Below, piece after piece: positions 7,908 to 16,083 of a stretch of DNA of 64,000 bases. The first letter of the stretch is position 1. Every line of letters starts with the position of its first letter. Both the position numbers and the translations under genes were made by a program. The notes beneath the pieces were generated by a model. The model did not search any database, was not told the origin of the DNA, and saw only the letters and a list, made by a program, of their open reading frames with translations. Origin of the DNA: Streptomyces marianii (GTDB lineage: Bacteria > Actinomycetota > Actinomycetes > Streptomycetales > Streptomycetaceae); NCBI RefSeq assembly GCF_005795905.1, contig NZ_VAWE01000001.1:6933001-6997000 (forward strand). Direction: 5' to 3'.

Positions 7908-8987
7908 TCAGTCCTCCGAGGACTCGGGAGACTCGGGGGAGTCGGGCGATTCGGAGGACTCGGGAGGACCCGACGGCCCGGTGGACCCGGACGACTCAGT
8001 CGTCGCGGAGTCGTCGTCCTCGGCCCCGTCCGACCCGTGCTCGGCGCGCTGCGGCTTCGGCGGCTTCGTCCGTCCGCCCGAGGTGTCCCGCAGGTACGAG
8101 CCGTCCCCGCCCTCCGTGGCATGACCGCCCGGCCCCTGCCCGGGGCCGCCGTCACGACGGCGCAGGTACCGCTCGAACTCCCGGGCGATGGCCTCGCCGG
8201 ACGCCTCGGGCAGTTCGGCGGTGTCCCTGGCCTCCTCCAGCGTCTGCACGTACTCCGCCACCTCGCTGTCCTCGGAGGCGAGTTGGTCCACGCCGAGCTG
8301 CCAGGCCCGTGCGTCCTCGGCCAGTTCGCCGAGCGGGATGCGGAGGTCGATGAGGTCCTCCAGCCGATTCAGCAGCGCCAGTGTCGCCTTCGGGTTCGGC
8401 GGCTGGGAGACGTAGTGCGGTACGGCGGCCCACAGTGACACCGCCGGTACCCCGGCGTGGGTGCAGGCCTCCTGGAGGATGCCGACGATGCCGGTCGGGC
8501 CCTCGTAGCGGGTCTCCTCCAGATCCATCGTCCTGGCCAGATCCGGATCCGAGGTGACACCGCTCACCGGCACGGGCCGCGTGTGCGGGGTGTCTCCGAG
8601 CAGCGCGCCCAGGATCACCACCATCTCGACGCCCAGCTCGTGGGCGAAGCCCAGCAGCTCGTTGCAGAACGAGCGCCAGCGCATCGACGGCTCGATGCCG
8701 CGGACCAGCACCAGATCGCGGGGCTTCTCCCCGCCGACCCGCACCACGGAGAGCCGTGTCGTGGGCCAGGTGATCTTCCGTACCCCGCCGTCCAGCCACA
8801 CCGTGGGCCGGTTGACCTGGAAGTCGTAGTAGTCCTCGGCGTCGAGCGCCGCGAACACCTCGCCCTTCCACTCGCGGTCCAGGTGCGCGACCGCGGTTGA
8901 CGCGGCGTCGCCGGCGTCGTTCCAGCCCTCGAACGCGGCCACCATGACCGGGTCGATCAGCTCGGGAACCCCCTCGAGCTCGATCAC
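7908..8987 (-). CDS. PAC2-family protein (proteasome assembly chaperone-like)
   Basis: 359 residues. The N-terminal about 270 residues form the PAC2 domain, which is related to the eukaryotic and archaeal proteasome assembly chaperones. Characteristic stretches are VMVAAFEGWNDAGDAAS, VVILGALLGDTPHTRP and VSLWAAVPHYVSQPPNPKAT. The last 60 or so residues are a low-complexity Ser/Pro/Glu/Asp tail (SPESPESSED) that is probably disordered. The GTG at 8987 was chosen because an AAGGAGG site lies seven bases upstream and the conserved IELEGVPELIDPVMV begins there. Actinobacterial genomes place this gene near mshC. A role in proteasome assembly is not demonstrated, although the full Pup-proteasome system is encoded in this same window. 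Confidence 0.86.
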   Translation of the reverse strand: MIELEGVPELIDPVMVAAFEGWNDAGDAASTAVAHLDREWKGEVFAALDAEDYYDFQVNRPTVWLDGGVRKITWPTTRLSVVRVGGEKPRDLVLVRGIEPSMRWRSFCNELLGFAHELGVEMVVILGALLGDTPHTRPVPVSGVTSDPDLARTMDLEETRYEGPTGIVGILQEACTHAGVPAVSLWAAVPHYVSQPPNPKATLALLNRLEDLIDLRIPLGELAEDARAWQLGVDQLASEDSEVAEYVQTLEEARDTAELPEASGEAIAREFERYLRRRDGGPGQGPGGHATEGGDGSYLRDTSGGRTKPPKPQRAEHGSDGAEDDDSATTESSGSTGPSGPPESSESPDSPESPESSED

Positions 8988-9588
8988 CCAGGCCTCCTTC
9001 CGACGTTCCCTCTCGTACGCCCCAACCTTACGGCTTCGGGGGCGCGCGCCCGCAGTCCCCGTGCACGGCAGGGTGAACTTCCGTACGGCAGCGGTGCGGG
9101 CCGGGGGACGCCCGTTTCGGCCCCAGACCCATCCGAGCCGCCACCCCGATCCGCCAGGGCGGATCCGGACCTCCGGCCTGCGGCGACGCTTTCCACCGGA
9201 TGACCAAGAAGCCCGGTGTCCGACGGTGTGCGGCGCCGTGAAAGCGGAAGGGGCCTTCGCTCGCGGATCGGGCCGGCGGCCGGCGCGGACCTCGTCGAGC
9301 ACGTCATACGACGGCTGGAACTCGCCTGTGGGACGGCCGGACCGGCCGTCCTGCCGTTCGCCCCCATCGCGTCGAGTACGTCGACCACCTCCATGAGCAC
9401 GTCACCGGACCGCCGTGGTCCACCGCGACACCACGTGGCACCAGGAGTACCCGGCTTCTCCCCCCGTACGCGGGTCCGGACCACCCGCCGCGCGGTGCGA
9501 AGCGGTACGACGGCTCCGGACCGGCCCGGGTGTCCCACCCAGCGCGCCGGAACCCGGGACGCCCGCCGCGTCCGGTGCGGTCCGGTCG
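8988..9588. other. Degenerate intergenic sequence upstream of the PAC2 gene
   Basis: 601 bases between the PAC2 start and the end of the broken GntR gene. A GTTCACCC-type motif lies at about 9061-9098. The remainder shows no frame with recognisable domains and may be further decayed coding sequence. Confidence 0.45.
9061..9098 (-). promoter_or_regulatory. GTTCACCC-type motif upstream of the PAC2 gene
   Basis: On the minus strand this reads GTTCACCCTGCCGTGCAC, about 75 bases before the PAC2 start. A near-identical copy lies at 7595-7632 beyond the gene's far end. GTTCAC is the half-site of Streptomyces PHO boxes, and GTGCAC 12 bases later could be a degenerate second half. This assignment is tentative. 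Confidence 0.3.
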
Positions 9589-10357
9589 GAGCGCGGACCC
9601 GAGCCACCGCTCCGCGCCCGCGATGTGCACCGTCGCCCAGGATCGGGCCGCCTCGACGTCCCGGTCGCGCAGCGCCGCCGGGATCGCCCGGTGTCCGTGG
9701 AGCGTACGGCCGGCCGCGTCCTGCCGGGTGACGGCCCGCCACATCCGGGCCCGGGCGGCCGGCCCGGAGAGCCCGTCGGGCAGGGAGCTGAGCACGGTGT
9801 TGCCGGAGGCCCGCACGATCCCGCGGTGGAACTCCAGGTCGGCGCGGACCAGTTCCTCCACCGAGGGCTCCGCGCGGCCGAATGGCACCGGCCCCGCATC
9901 GACTTCGCCGAACCGCAGAGCCGGGTGTTCGGGCACGGCGGTCCCGGTCGATCCGCCGCACGGTCATCGGGACGATTCGAGGGCGTCGAGCTGCCCGGTG
10001 AGTCGGTCGGGCTCGTCGTCGCCCATCGCGGACGCCGCCATCGCCGTGGCGGCCGGCTCCAGGATCCGGCGCGCGGCCAGGAACTCCAGGACGGTGTCGG
10101 CGCGGTGGAGGTCCACGACGAAACCCAGCGCCTCCAGCAGCAGTTGGGGGTCCAGGCCGGTCAGGTAGGTGCCGTCGCCCCGGCGCACGTCGAGGACGCG
10201 CATCAGCGACAGCCCGCGGACCGCCTCGCGGAGCGAGTTCCTACAGGCCCGGTCCGGCGGCGAGTTCACTCTCCCTGGGCAGCCGGTCGCCGGGCCGCAG
10301 CGCACCGGAGACGATCGTCCCCTTCATCTTCTCGATGACCTCGTCGGTGACGGACAC
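9589..10357 (-). pseudogene. Broken GntR/FadR-family transcriptional regulator (FCD type)
   Basis: Three pieces of one regulator lie in order but in different frames. The first, from a GTG at 10357 with GAGGGAGAGG upstream, is the start of the winged HTH (VTDEVIEKMKGTIVSGALRP, then LPRESELAAG). The second (about 10240-9964) completes the HTH (NSLREAVRGLSLMRVLDVRR, then GDGTYLTG) and begins the ligand domain. The third (about 9870-9589) is the FCD core (ADLEFHRGIVRASGNTVLSS, HRAIPAALRDRDVEAARSWA, HIAGAERWL). At least two frameshifts or small indels are needed, and local substitutions suggest decay rather than simple sequencing error. The intact protein would have had about 240 residues. It follows glpD in the same direction beyond a strong terminator. 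Confidence 0.75.
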
Positions 10358-10397
10358 GGCCTCTCCCTCGCGCCTTCGGGCCGTCCGGTGCCCGAGT

Positions 10398-10439
10398 GTG
10401 CGACGGGGGCGGCTCCGCAAGGAGCCGCCCCCGTCGCAC
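10398..10439 (-). terminator. glpFKD operon terminator
   Basis: A perfect 19-bp stem (GTGCGACGGGGGCGGCTCC at 10398-10416, complement at 10421-10439) is closed by a GCAA tetraloop, 25 bases after the glpD stop codon. Confidence 0.88.
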
Positions 10440-10464
10440 GGACCGCGCCCGCTGCGGTCCCGTC

Positions 10465-12075
10465 TCAGGCCCGCTTGTGCAGCAGGTTCTCGACCTTCCC
10501 CCGGATCTCGTCGGTGGCGAGGCCGCGGATCGTCAGCGTGGTGCGGCGGCGCAGCACGTCGTCCGCCGTCTCGGCCCACTCGTGGTCGCGCGCCCACACG
10601 ACCTGGGCCCAGATCTCCGGGGCGTCCGGGTGGATCCGCTGTGCCAGGTCGGGGTTCTCGTTCGCCAGCCGGGCGATGTCGAAGGACAGCGATCCGTAGT
10701 GCGTGGCGAGGTGGCGCGCGGTGTCCGCCGACATTCGGGGCCCGGGCGCCGGGGCGTCCACCAGCAGCCGGTGCGCGACGGCGCGCGGGTTGGCGATACC
10801 GGGCAGCGGGAGCTTCTTCGGCAGGTGCGAGATCGGCTCCATGTCGTCGGCGAGCGGTCGCCCCGGAAGCTCGGCGAGCTTGTTCAGCACCGTGCGGCCG
10901 ATGTGGCGGAACGTCGTCCACTTGCCGCCGGCCACCGACAGCATGCCTCCGCGGCCCTCGGTGACCACGGTCTCCCGCTTGGCCTTGGAGGTGTCGCCGG
11001 GGCCGCCCGGCAGCACCCGGAGGCCGGCGAAGGAGTAGGTGATCAGATCGCGCGACAGCTGCTGGTCGCGGATGGAGAAGGCGGCCTCGTCGAGGATCTG
11101 GGCGATGTCCTTCTCGTTGACCGAGACGTCCGCCGGGTCGCCCTCGAACTCCTCGTCCGTCGTGCCGAGCAGCAGCATGTCCTCCCAGGGGAGGGCGAAG
11201 GTGATGCGGTACTTGTCGATCGGGGTGGCCAGCGCGGCCTTCCAGGGGGAGGTGCGCTTGAGGACCAGGTGCGCGCCCTTGGAGAGCCGGATCGAGGGCG
11301 CCGCGTCCGGGTCCTCCATCCTGCGCAGGTGGTCCACCCACGGGCCGGTCGCGTTGAGGACCAGCCGGGCGGTGACACCGAACTCGGTGCCGTCCGTGCG
11401 GTCCCTGAGCTCGGCGCCGGTGACCCGGCCCTTGGTGAAGCGGAGTCCGGTGACCTCGGCGTGGTTGAGGACGACCGTACCCGACTCGGCGGCCGCGCGG
11501 ACCGCCATGAGCGCCATGCGGGCGTCGTTCATCTGGTCGTCGCCGTAGACGGCCACGGCCTTGAGGTTCTCCGTGCGCAGCTCGGGCACGTCACGCTGGG
11601 CCTTCGCGGGCGAGATGACGTGGCCGACGCCGTCGCCGAACGCGGAGAGCGCCGAGTAGGCGAAGACTCCCGCGCCGAGCTTGGCCGCGCCGTGCGGTCC
11701 GCCCTTGTAGACGGGCAGGTAGAAGGTGAGTGGGTTGGAGAGGTGGGGCGCCACCTCCCGGGAGAGGGCGCGGCGCTCGAAGTGGTTCTCCGCCACCAGC
11801 TTCACGGCGCCGGTCTGCAGATAGCGCAGACCGCCGTGGAGCAGCTTGGAGGAGGCGGAGGAGGTGGCGCCGGCGAAGTCGCCGGCCTCCACCAGCGCCA
11901 CCCGCAGCCCGGCCTGCGCGGCGTGCCAGGCCGTGGAGATGCCCAGGATGCCGCCGCCTATCACCAGGAGGTCGTAGGTCGCCTTCGCAAGCTGCTCCCT
12001 CGTCTCGGCGCGGCTCGGGAGGGAACCGGAGGCCGGGTGCGTCCCCAGCGAGGGGACGCTCTGCAGGGTGGTCAT
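10465..12075 (-). CDS. glpD: Glycerol-3-phosphate dehydrogenase, FAD-dependent
   Basis: This enzyme oxidises sn-glycerol 3-phosphate to dihydroxyacetone phosphate and passes electrons to the quinone pool; it is membrane-associated. It has 536 residues. The FAD-binding Rossmann motif DLLVIGGGILGIS is near residue 36. The GlpD signature region ATSSASSKLLHGGLRYLQ follows, then the substrate-domain motifs NATGPWVDHLRRM and LSVAGGKWTTFRHIGR, and the C-terminal cap (DAO_C). The ATG at 12075 has GAGGAG upstream and lies 16 bases after the glpK stop codon, so glpF-glpK-glpD form one operon. It is the last gene before a strong hairpin. It is regulated with the operon, presumably by GylR and glycerol. 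Confidence 0.96.
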   Translation of the reverse strand: MTTLQSVPSLGTHPASGSLPSRAETREQLAKATYDLLVIGGGILGISTAWHAAQAGLRVALVEAGDFAGATSSASSKLLHGGLRYLQTGAVKLVAENHFERRALSREVAPHLSNPLTFYLPVYKGGPHGAAKLGAGVFAYSALSAFGDGVGHVISPAKAQRDVPELRTENLKAVAVYGDDQMNDARMALMAVRAAAESGTVVLNHAEVTGLRFTKGRVTGAELRDRTDGTEFGVTARLVLNATGPWVDHLRRMEDPDAAPSIRLSKGAHLVLKRTSPWKAALATPIDKYRITFALPWEDMLLLGTTDEEFEGDPADVSVNEKDIAQILDEAAFSIRDQQLSRDLITYSFAGLRVLPGGPGDTSKAKRETVVTEGRGGMLSVAGGKWTTFRHIGRTVLNKLAELPGRPLADDMEPISHLPKKLPLPGIANPRAVAHRLLVDAPAPGPRMSADTARHLATHYGSLSFDIARLANENPDLAQRIHPDAPEIWAQVVWARDHEWAETADDVLRRRTTLTIRGLATDEIRGKVENLLHKRA

Positions 12076-12091
12076 TCTCGATTGCTCCTCG

Positions 12092-13621
12092 TCAGCTCTC
12101 GTCGTGCTCGAGCCAGCCCATGGTCCGCTCGACGGCCTTGAGCCAGTACTTGTACTCGTGATCACGCTTGGCAGCGTCCATGTGGGGGGTCCACTCGGCG
12201 GCCCGGCGCCAGTTGGCGCGGAGCGCGTCGGTGTCGGGCCAGAAGCCGACGGCCAGGCCGGCGGCGTAGGCGGCGCCGAGGCAGGTGGTCTCGGCCACCA
12301 TCGGACGCACCACCGGCACGTCCAGGAAGTCCGAGAGGGTCTGCATCAGCAGGTTGTTGGAGGTCATTCCGCCGTCGACCTTCAGGGAGGTCAGCTCGAC
12401 ACCGGAGTCCTTGGTCATGGCGTCCGTGATCTCGCGCGTCTGCCAGGCCGTGGCCTCGAGCACGGCGCGCGCGATGTGCGCCTTGGTGACGTACCGGGTG
12501 AGGCCGGCGATCACACCGCGGGCGTCCGAGCGCCAGTACGGGGCGAACAGACCGGAGAACGCCGGGACGACGTAGGCGCCGCCGTTGTCCTCGACGGACG
12601 CGGCGAGCGTCTCGATCTCGGGCGCGGTGTTGATGAGGCCCATCTGGTCGCGCATCCACTGCACGAGGGCGCCGGTGACGGCGATGGAGCCCTCGAGCGA
12701 GTACACGGGGGCCTCGTCGCCGATCTTGTAACCGACGGTCGTGACCAGACCGGAGTAGGAGTTGATGATCTTGCTGCCGGTGTTCATCAGCAGGAACGTG
12801 CCGGTGCCGTAGGTGGACTTCGCCTCACCCTCGGAGAAGCACGTCTGGCCGAAGAGCGCGGCCTGCTGGTCGCCCAGCGCCGAGGCGACCGGGACGCCCG
12901 CCAGGACGCCCTCCTTGACCTCTCCGTACACCTCGGCGGAGGAGCGGATCTCCGGAAGGACCTCCATCGGCACCTGCATGGACTGGGCGATCTTCTCGTC
13001 CCACTCCATGGTGTGGAGGTTCATCAGCATGGTGCGGGAGGCGTTGGTGACGTCGGTGACGTGGTGGCCGCCGTTGACGCCCCCGGTCAGGTTCCAGATG
13101 ACCCAGGAGTCCATGGTCCCGAAGAGGATGTCGCCCCGCTCGGCGCGCTCGCGCAGGCCGTCGATGTTGTCGAGCATCCAGCGGACCTTCGGGCCGGAGA
13201 AGTAGCTCGCCAGCGGCAGGCCGGTCTCACGGCGGAACCGGTCCTGGCCGACGTTGCGCCCGAGCTCCCTGCAGAGCGCGTCGGTGCGGGTGTCCTGCCA
13301 GACGATGGCGTTGTGGACGGGCTCACCGGTGTTCTTGTCCCAGAGAAGCGTGGTCTCGCGCTGGTTGGTGATGCCGATGGCCTTGACGTCGGCGGCGGTG
13401 ATGCCGCCCTTCTCGATGGCCCCGGCGACGACCTCCTGGACGTTGTTCCAGATCTCGGTCGCGTTGTGCTCGACCCAGCCCGGCTTCGGGAAGATCTGCT
13501 CGTGCTCCTTCTGGTCGACGGAGACGATCCGTCCGTCCTTGTCGAAGACGATGCAGCGGGACGAGGTGGTGCCCTGGTCGATGGCCGCGATGAAGGGGCC
13601 GGCGGTGTGTGCGTCGGTCAC
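12092..13621 (-). CDS. glpK: Glycerol kinase
   Basis: This kinase phosphorylates glycerol with ATP to give sn-glycerol 3-phosphate in the cytoplasm. It has 509 residues, the usual FGGY-kinase length. Seen: the phosphate-binding motif [12 protein letters not shown] near the N-terminus, [20 protein letters not shown], and the second ATP-domain motif [20 protein letters not shown]. The GTG start ([10 protein letters not shown]) has AGGAG upstream. The gene lies 37 bases after glpF and 16 bases before glpD in the gyl operon. No truncation or motif loss was seen. Confidence 0.97.
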   Translation of the reverse strand: MTDAHTAGPFIAAIDQGTTSSRCIVFDKDGRIVSVDQKEHEQIFPKPGWVEHNATEIWNNVQEVVAGAIEKGGITAADVKAIGITNQRETTLLWDKNTGEPVHNAIVWQDTRTDALCRELGRNVGQDRFRRETGLPLASYFSGPKVRWMLDNIDGLRERAERGDILFGTMDSWVIWNLTGGVNGGHHVTDVTNASRTMLMNLHTMEWDEKIAQSMQVPMEVLPEIRSSAEVYGEVKEGVLAGVPVASALGDQQAALFGQTCFSEGEAKSTYGTGTFLLMNTGSKIINSYSGLVTTVGYKIGDEAPVYSLEGSIAVTGALVQWMRDQMGLINTAPEIETLAASVEDNGGAYVVPAFSGLFAPYWRSDARGVIAGLTRYVTKAHIARAVLEATAWQTREITDAMTKDSGVELTSLKVDGGMTSNNLLMQTLSDFLDVPVVRPMVAETTCLGAAYAAGLAVGFWPDTDALRANWRRAAEWTPHMDAAKRDHEYKYWLKAVERTMGWLEHDES

Positions 13622-13658
13622 GGTGTACTCCTGGAAGTCTGATGAAGGGGCGTACGGC

Positions 13659-14444
13659 TCAGGCGAAGGCGATCTGGTAGATGCCCGCGGCGATGGCGGC
13701 ACCGATCAGGGGGCCCACCACGGGGATCCATGCGTAGCCCCAGTCGGAGCCGCCCTTGTTCCGCATCGGGAGCAGGGCGTGCACGATGCGCGGGCCGAGG
13801 TCGCGGGCCGGGTTGATGGCGTAGCCGGTGGGGCCTCCGAGGGAGAAGCCGATGCTGACGACCACGAGGGCGACGATCAGTCCGCCGAGGACGCCGAGGC
13901 CCTTTCCACTGTCGTTGAGGCCCATGGTGAGTACGGCCAGTACCAGTACGAGCGTGCCGATGATCTCGGTGGCCAGGTTCTGCCAGACGTTCCGGATCTC
14001 CGGACCGGTGCAGAAGATGCCGAGCACGGGGCCGGCCTTCGGGGCGGACCTCTCGTCGACCAGGCCCTCCTCGAGCGGCGGAGGCACGAGCTCCGGGTCT
14101 TCCAGATGGGACTTGAAGTGGCCGTAGTACGTGACCCAGGCCAGGAAGGCGCCGACCATGGCGCCTATGAGCTCGCCCGCCATCTGCACGGGGACGTTGC
14201 TCCAGTCACCGCTGGTGAACGCGATACCCAGCGTGACTGCGGGGTTGAGGTGCGCACCGGACAGGGGGCCCGCGATGTAGACCGCGGTCATGACCGCGAA
14301 GCCCCACCCGAAGGCGATGGCGACCCAGCCGGCGCCCTGTGCCTTTGAGCGCTTCAGTACGACTGCGGCGACCACGCCGGCGCCGAGCAGGATGAGTACG
14401 GCGGTACCAATGATCTCGCCGATGAAGATGTCGGAGCTGGACAC
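13659..14444 (-). CDS. glpF: Glycerol uptake facilitator (aquaglyceroporin)
   Basis: An inner-membrane MIP channel for glycerol, 261 residues with six membrane helices and two half-helices. Both NPA motifs are present: [11 protein letters not shown] in the first half and [13 protein letters not shown] in the second. The aspartate after the second NPAR is the usual mark of glycerol-conducting members. A hydrophilic loop between TM3 and TM4 ([20 protein letters not shown]) is longer than in E. coli GlpF and is typical of actinobacterial members. The GTG start has AAAGGAG upstream. It is the first gene of the operon, with a GylR-like site about 130 bases upstream. Confidence 0.95.
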   Translation of the reverse strand: MSSSDIFIGEIIGTAVLILLGAGVVAAVVLKRSKAQGAGWVAIAFGWGFAVMTAVYIAGPLSGAHLNPAVTLGIAFTSGDWSNVPVQMAGELIGAMVGAFLAWVTYYGHFKSHLEDPELVPPPLEEGLVDERSAPKAGPVLGIFCTGPEIRNVWQNLATEIIGTLVLVLAVLTMGLNDSGKGLGVLGGLIVALVVVSIGFSLGGPTGYAINPARDLGPRIVHALLPMRNKGGSDWGYAWIPVVGPLIGAAIAAGIYQIAFA

Positions 14445-14571
14445 CCGCGACTCCTTTGTCCTTCGTCCAGGGGAAGGCGAACCAACGGGTCCCTCCGTGG
14501 TTCGCGCCCTCGGGGTGAGAGCGATACCGGCCCTTGGCGTTGCCACACTCTAGCGCGTATTGCCGGTAGGT

Positions 14572-14586
14572 GTTCGACAATGCCGA
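14572..14586 (-). promoter_or_regulatory. Candidate GylR operator, glpF side
   Basis: GTTCGACAATGCCGA (plus strand) differs by one base from GTTCGACAATGCTGA at 15868-15882 upstream of gylR. Both lie in the same orientation relative to the leftward genes, so they are likely recognised by the same IclR-type regulator. Confidence 0.55.
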
Positions 14587-14898
14587 CCGATGCACGGCAG
14601 TTTTGTCCTCTGGTTAACACGACGTCAAGGGTTGTGTGGCCGAAAACCGTTTCGTTATCGATGGTGCGCCCGGAAGGGCGAAATCGCCCGCTGTGAGGGA
14701 TCTCGGCCGGTCGGGAACCCGGCACCGGGGCGTCGCTGCGCAACGGTGTGGGACGGGTGCGGGCCGTGTTTGCCGGCCTGCCCGGCCGTGTCCGGCCGAC
14801 CGCGGCGGGCGGCTTGTCGTGGGCGTGCGGGGGAGTGGCGGGGCGCCGGAGGGTGGGGAGGCGGGCCGGCGACGGCCGGGTCGTGCCGGGCGGGGAAG

Positions 14899-15017
14899 CG
14901 CGCCCTGCGGCTCGGTGCGGGGTGGCGCCCTGTGCGGCGGCGACGGCTATCGCGGCGGGCGGTGCGGGGTGGTGCCCTGTGTGGCGACGGCTACCGCGCC
15001 CTGCGGCTCGGTGCGGG
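14899..15017. repeat. Degenerate tandem repeat with a 23-bp exact direct repeat
   Basis: A 23-bp sequence beginning CGCGCCCTGCGGCTCGGTGC occurs identically at 14899-14921 and 14995-15017. Between them two related units starting GTGCGGGGTGG lie at 14915 and 14962, about 47 bases apart. The repeat lies just downstream of the gylR stop codon. Confidence 0.75.
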
Positions 15018-15074
15018 CGGGAGCGCCGGCCGGGGTCGAGGGGCGTCCGCCGTGGGGCGGGCCGGGCCGGCGGA

Positions 15075-15842
15075 TCAGAAGCGGCCGGCGCCCAGGTCCC
15101 GGGAGACGGCGCGGGCGCAGTCCCGTACCGCGGCGATCAGCTCGGCCCGCAGCTCCTTGCCGTCGTCACACACACGTTCCACCGCGCCCGTGATGGCGAT
15201 CGCGCCGACCGGCATCCGCCGGCGGTCGTGGATGGGCGCGGCCACAGCCGCGACGCCCTCCCAGGTCTCCTCCACGTCGGAGGCCCAGCCCCGTGCCCGG
15301 GTCCGGTCGAGCTCGCCCTCGAAGGCCCGCAGGGCGGTCACGGTGCGCGGGGTGAACGCCTCCCGGTCGATCTCCAGGGCCTCGCTGTGGGCGACGGGGT
15401 CGTACGCGGAGAGCACCTTGCCCAGGGCCGTGGAGTGCAGCGGCTGCATCGCGCCCACCTCCAGGACCTGACGGCTGTCGTCCGGGCGGAAGACGTGGTG
15501 GACGATCAGGACGCCCTGCTGGTGCAGTACGCCCAGATGGACGCTCTCGCCGCTGGAGCGGGCCAGGTCGTCCGTCCAGACCAGCGCGCGGGCCCGCAGC
15601 TCGTGGACGTCCAGGTAGCTGTTGCCGAGCCGCAGCAGCTCCGCGCCGAGCTGGTAGCGCCCAGACGCCGGATCCTGCTCGACGAACCCCTCCGCCTGGA
15701 GGGTGCGCAGGATGCCGTGGGCGGTGCCCTTGGCCAGATCCAGAGAAGAGGCGATGTCCGAAAGGCCGAGACGGCGCTCGCCACCCGCGAGCAGGCGCAG
15801 CATCGCCGCCGCCCGTTCCAGTGACTGGATGTTCTTCGCCAT
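15075..15842 (-). CDS. gylR: IclR-family regulator of the glycerol operon, GylR
   Basis: A 255-residue repressor, the length of S. coelicolor GylR. The N-terminal winged helix (about residues 1-65) reads NIQSLERAAAMLRLLAG, then LGLSDIASSLDLAKGTAHGI and LRTLQAEGFVEQD. The C-terminal IclR effector domain (about 75-250) includes HHVFRPDDSRQVLEVGA, PLHSTALGKVLSAY and GVAAVAAPIHDRR. Members of this type bind glycerol or glycerol 3-phosphate and repress the gyl operon and their own gene. The ATG at 15842 begins MAKNIQSLE as in known GylR. It lies upstream of glpF in the same direction, separated by 630 bases, and shares the candidate operator with glpF. Confidence 0.93.
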   Translation of the reverse strand: MAKNIQSLERAAAMLRLLAGGERRLGLSDIASSLDLAKGTAHGILRTLQAEGFVEQDPASGRYQLGAELLRLGNSYLDVHELRARALVWTDDLARSSGESVHLGVLHQQGVLIVHHVFRPDDSRQVLEVGAMQPLHSTALGKVLSAYDPVAHSEALEIDREAFTPRTVTALRAFEGELDRTRARGWASDVEETWEGVAAVAAPIHDRRRMPVGAIAITGAVERVCDDGKELRAELIAAVRDCARAVSRDLGAGRF

Positions 15843-15867
15843 CGTTCCGGCCCTTCTACCCAACCTC

Positions 15868-15882
15868 GTTCGACAATGCTGA
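15868..15882 (-). promoter_or_regulatory. Candidate GylR operator, gylR side
   Basis: GTTCGACAATGCTGA lies 26 bases upstream of the gylR ATG and matches 14 of 15 bases with the site before glpF, which is consistent with autoregulation. Confidence 0.55.
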
Positions 15883-16083
15883 ACACTATCGGCCGATGCC
15901 GAATCGGTGTTACTGCCGGAACAGTGTGGCAAGTCCATGCTCACCCGGTCATCACCAGGGACACGCGGAGTCCACCCCCTGGACCACTCCACCGTGCCGC
16001 GCCGGGCACGGCTACGCTGGCCGGGTGCGCCTTCCGAGGGAAGCCGCAAAGCCGACAGCCGTCGCACTTCAGGGAGTACCTTC

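Larger units (their letters stand above)
14445..15074. other. gylR-glpF intergenic region
   Basis: 630 bases. The part next to glpF (14450-14690) is AT-richer, contains the 15-mer shared with the gylR promoter (14572-14586) and should hold the operon promoter. The part next to gylR (about 14890-15020) is a degenerate tandem repeat. No gene was found in it. Confidence 0.6.

Noticed and set aside
10241..10280. A third copy of the GTTCACCC-type motif near 10260
   Set aside because: The similarity comes from the coding sequence for LPRESELAAG in the broken GntR gene and does not extend.
15843..16083. A cobalamin, SAM or SAH riboswitch upstream of metH
   Set aside because: None of the consensus core elements of these riboswitches is present; only short GC hairpins were seen.
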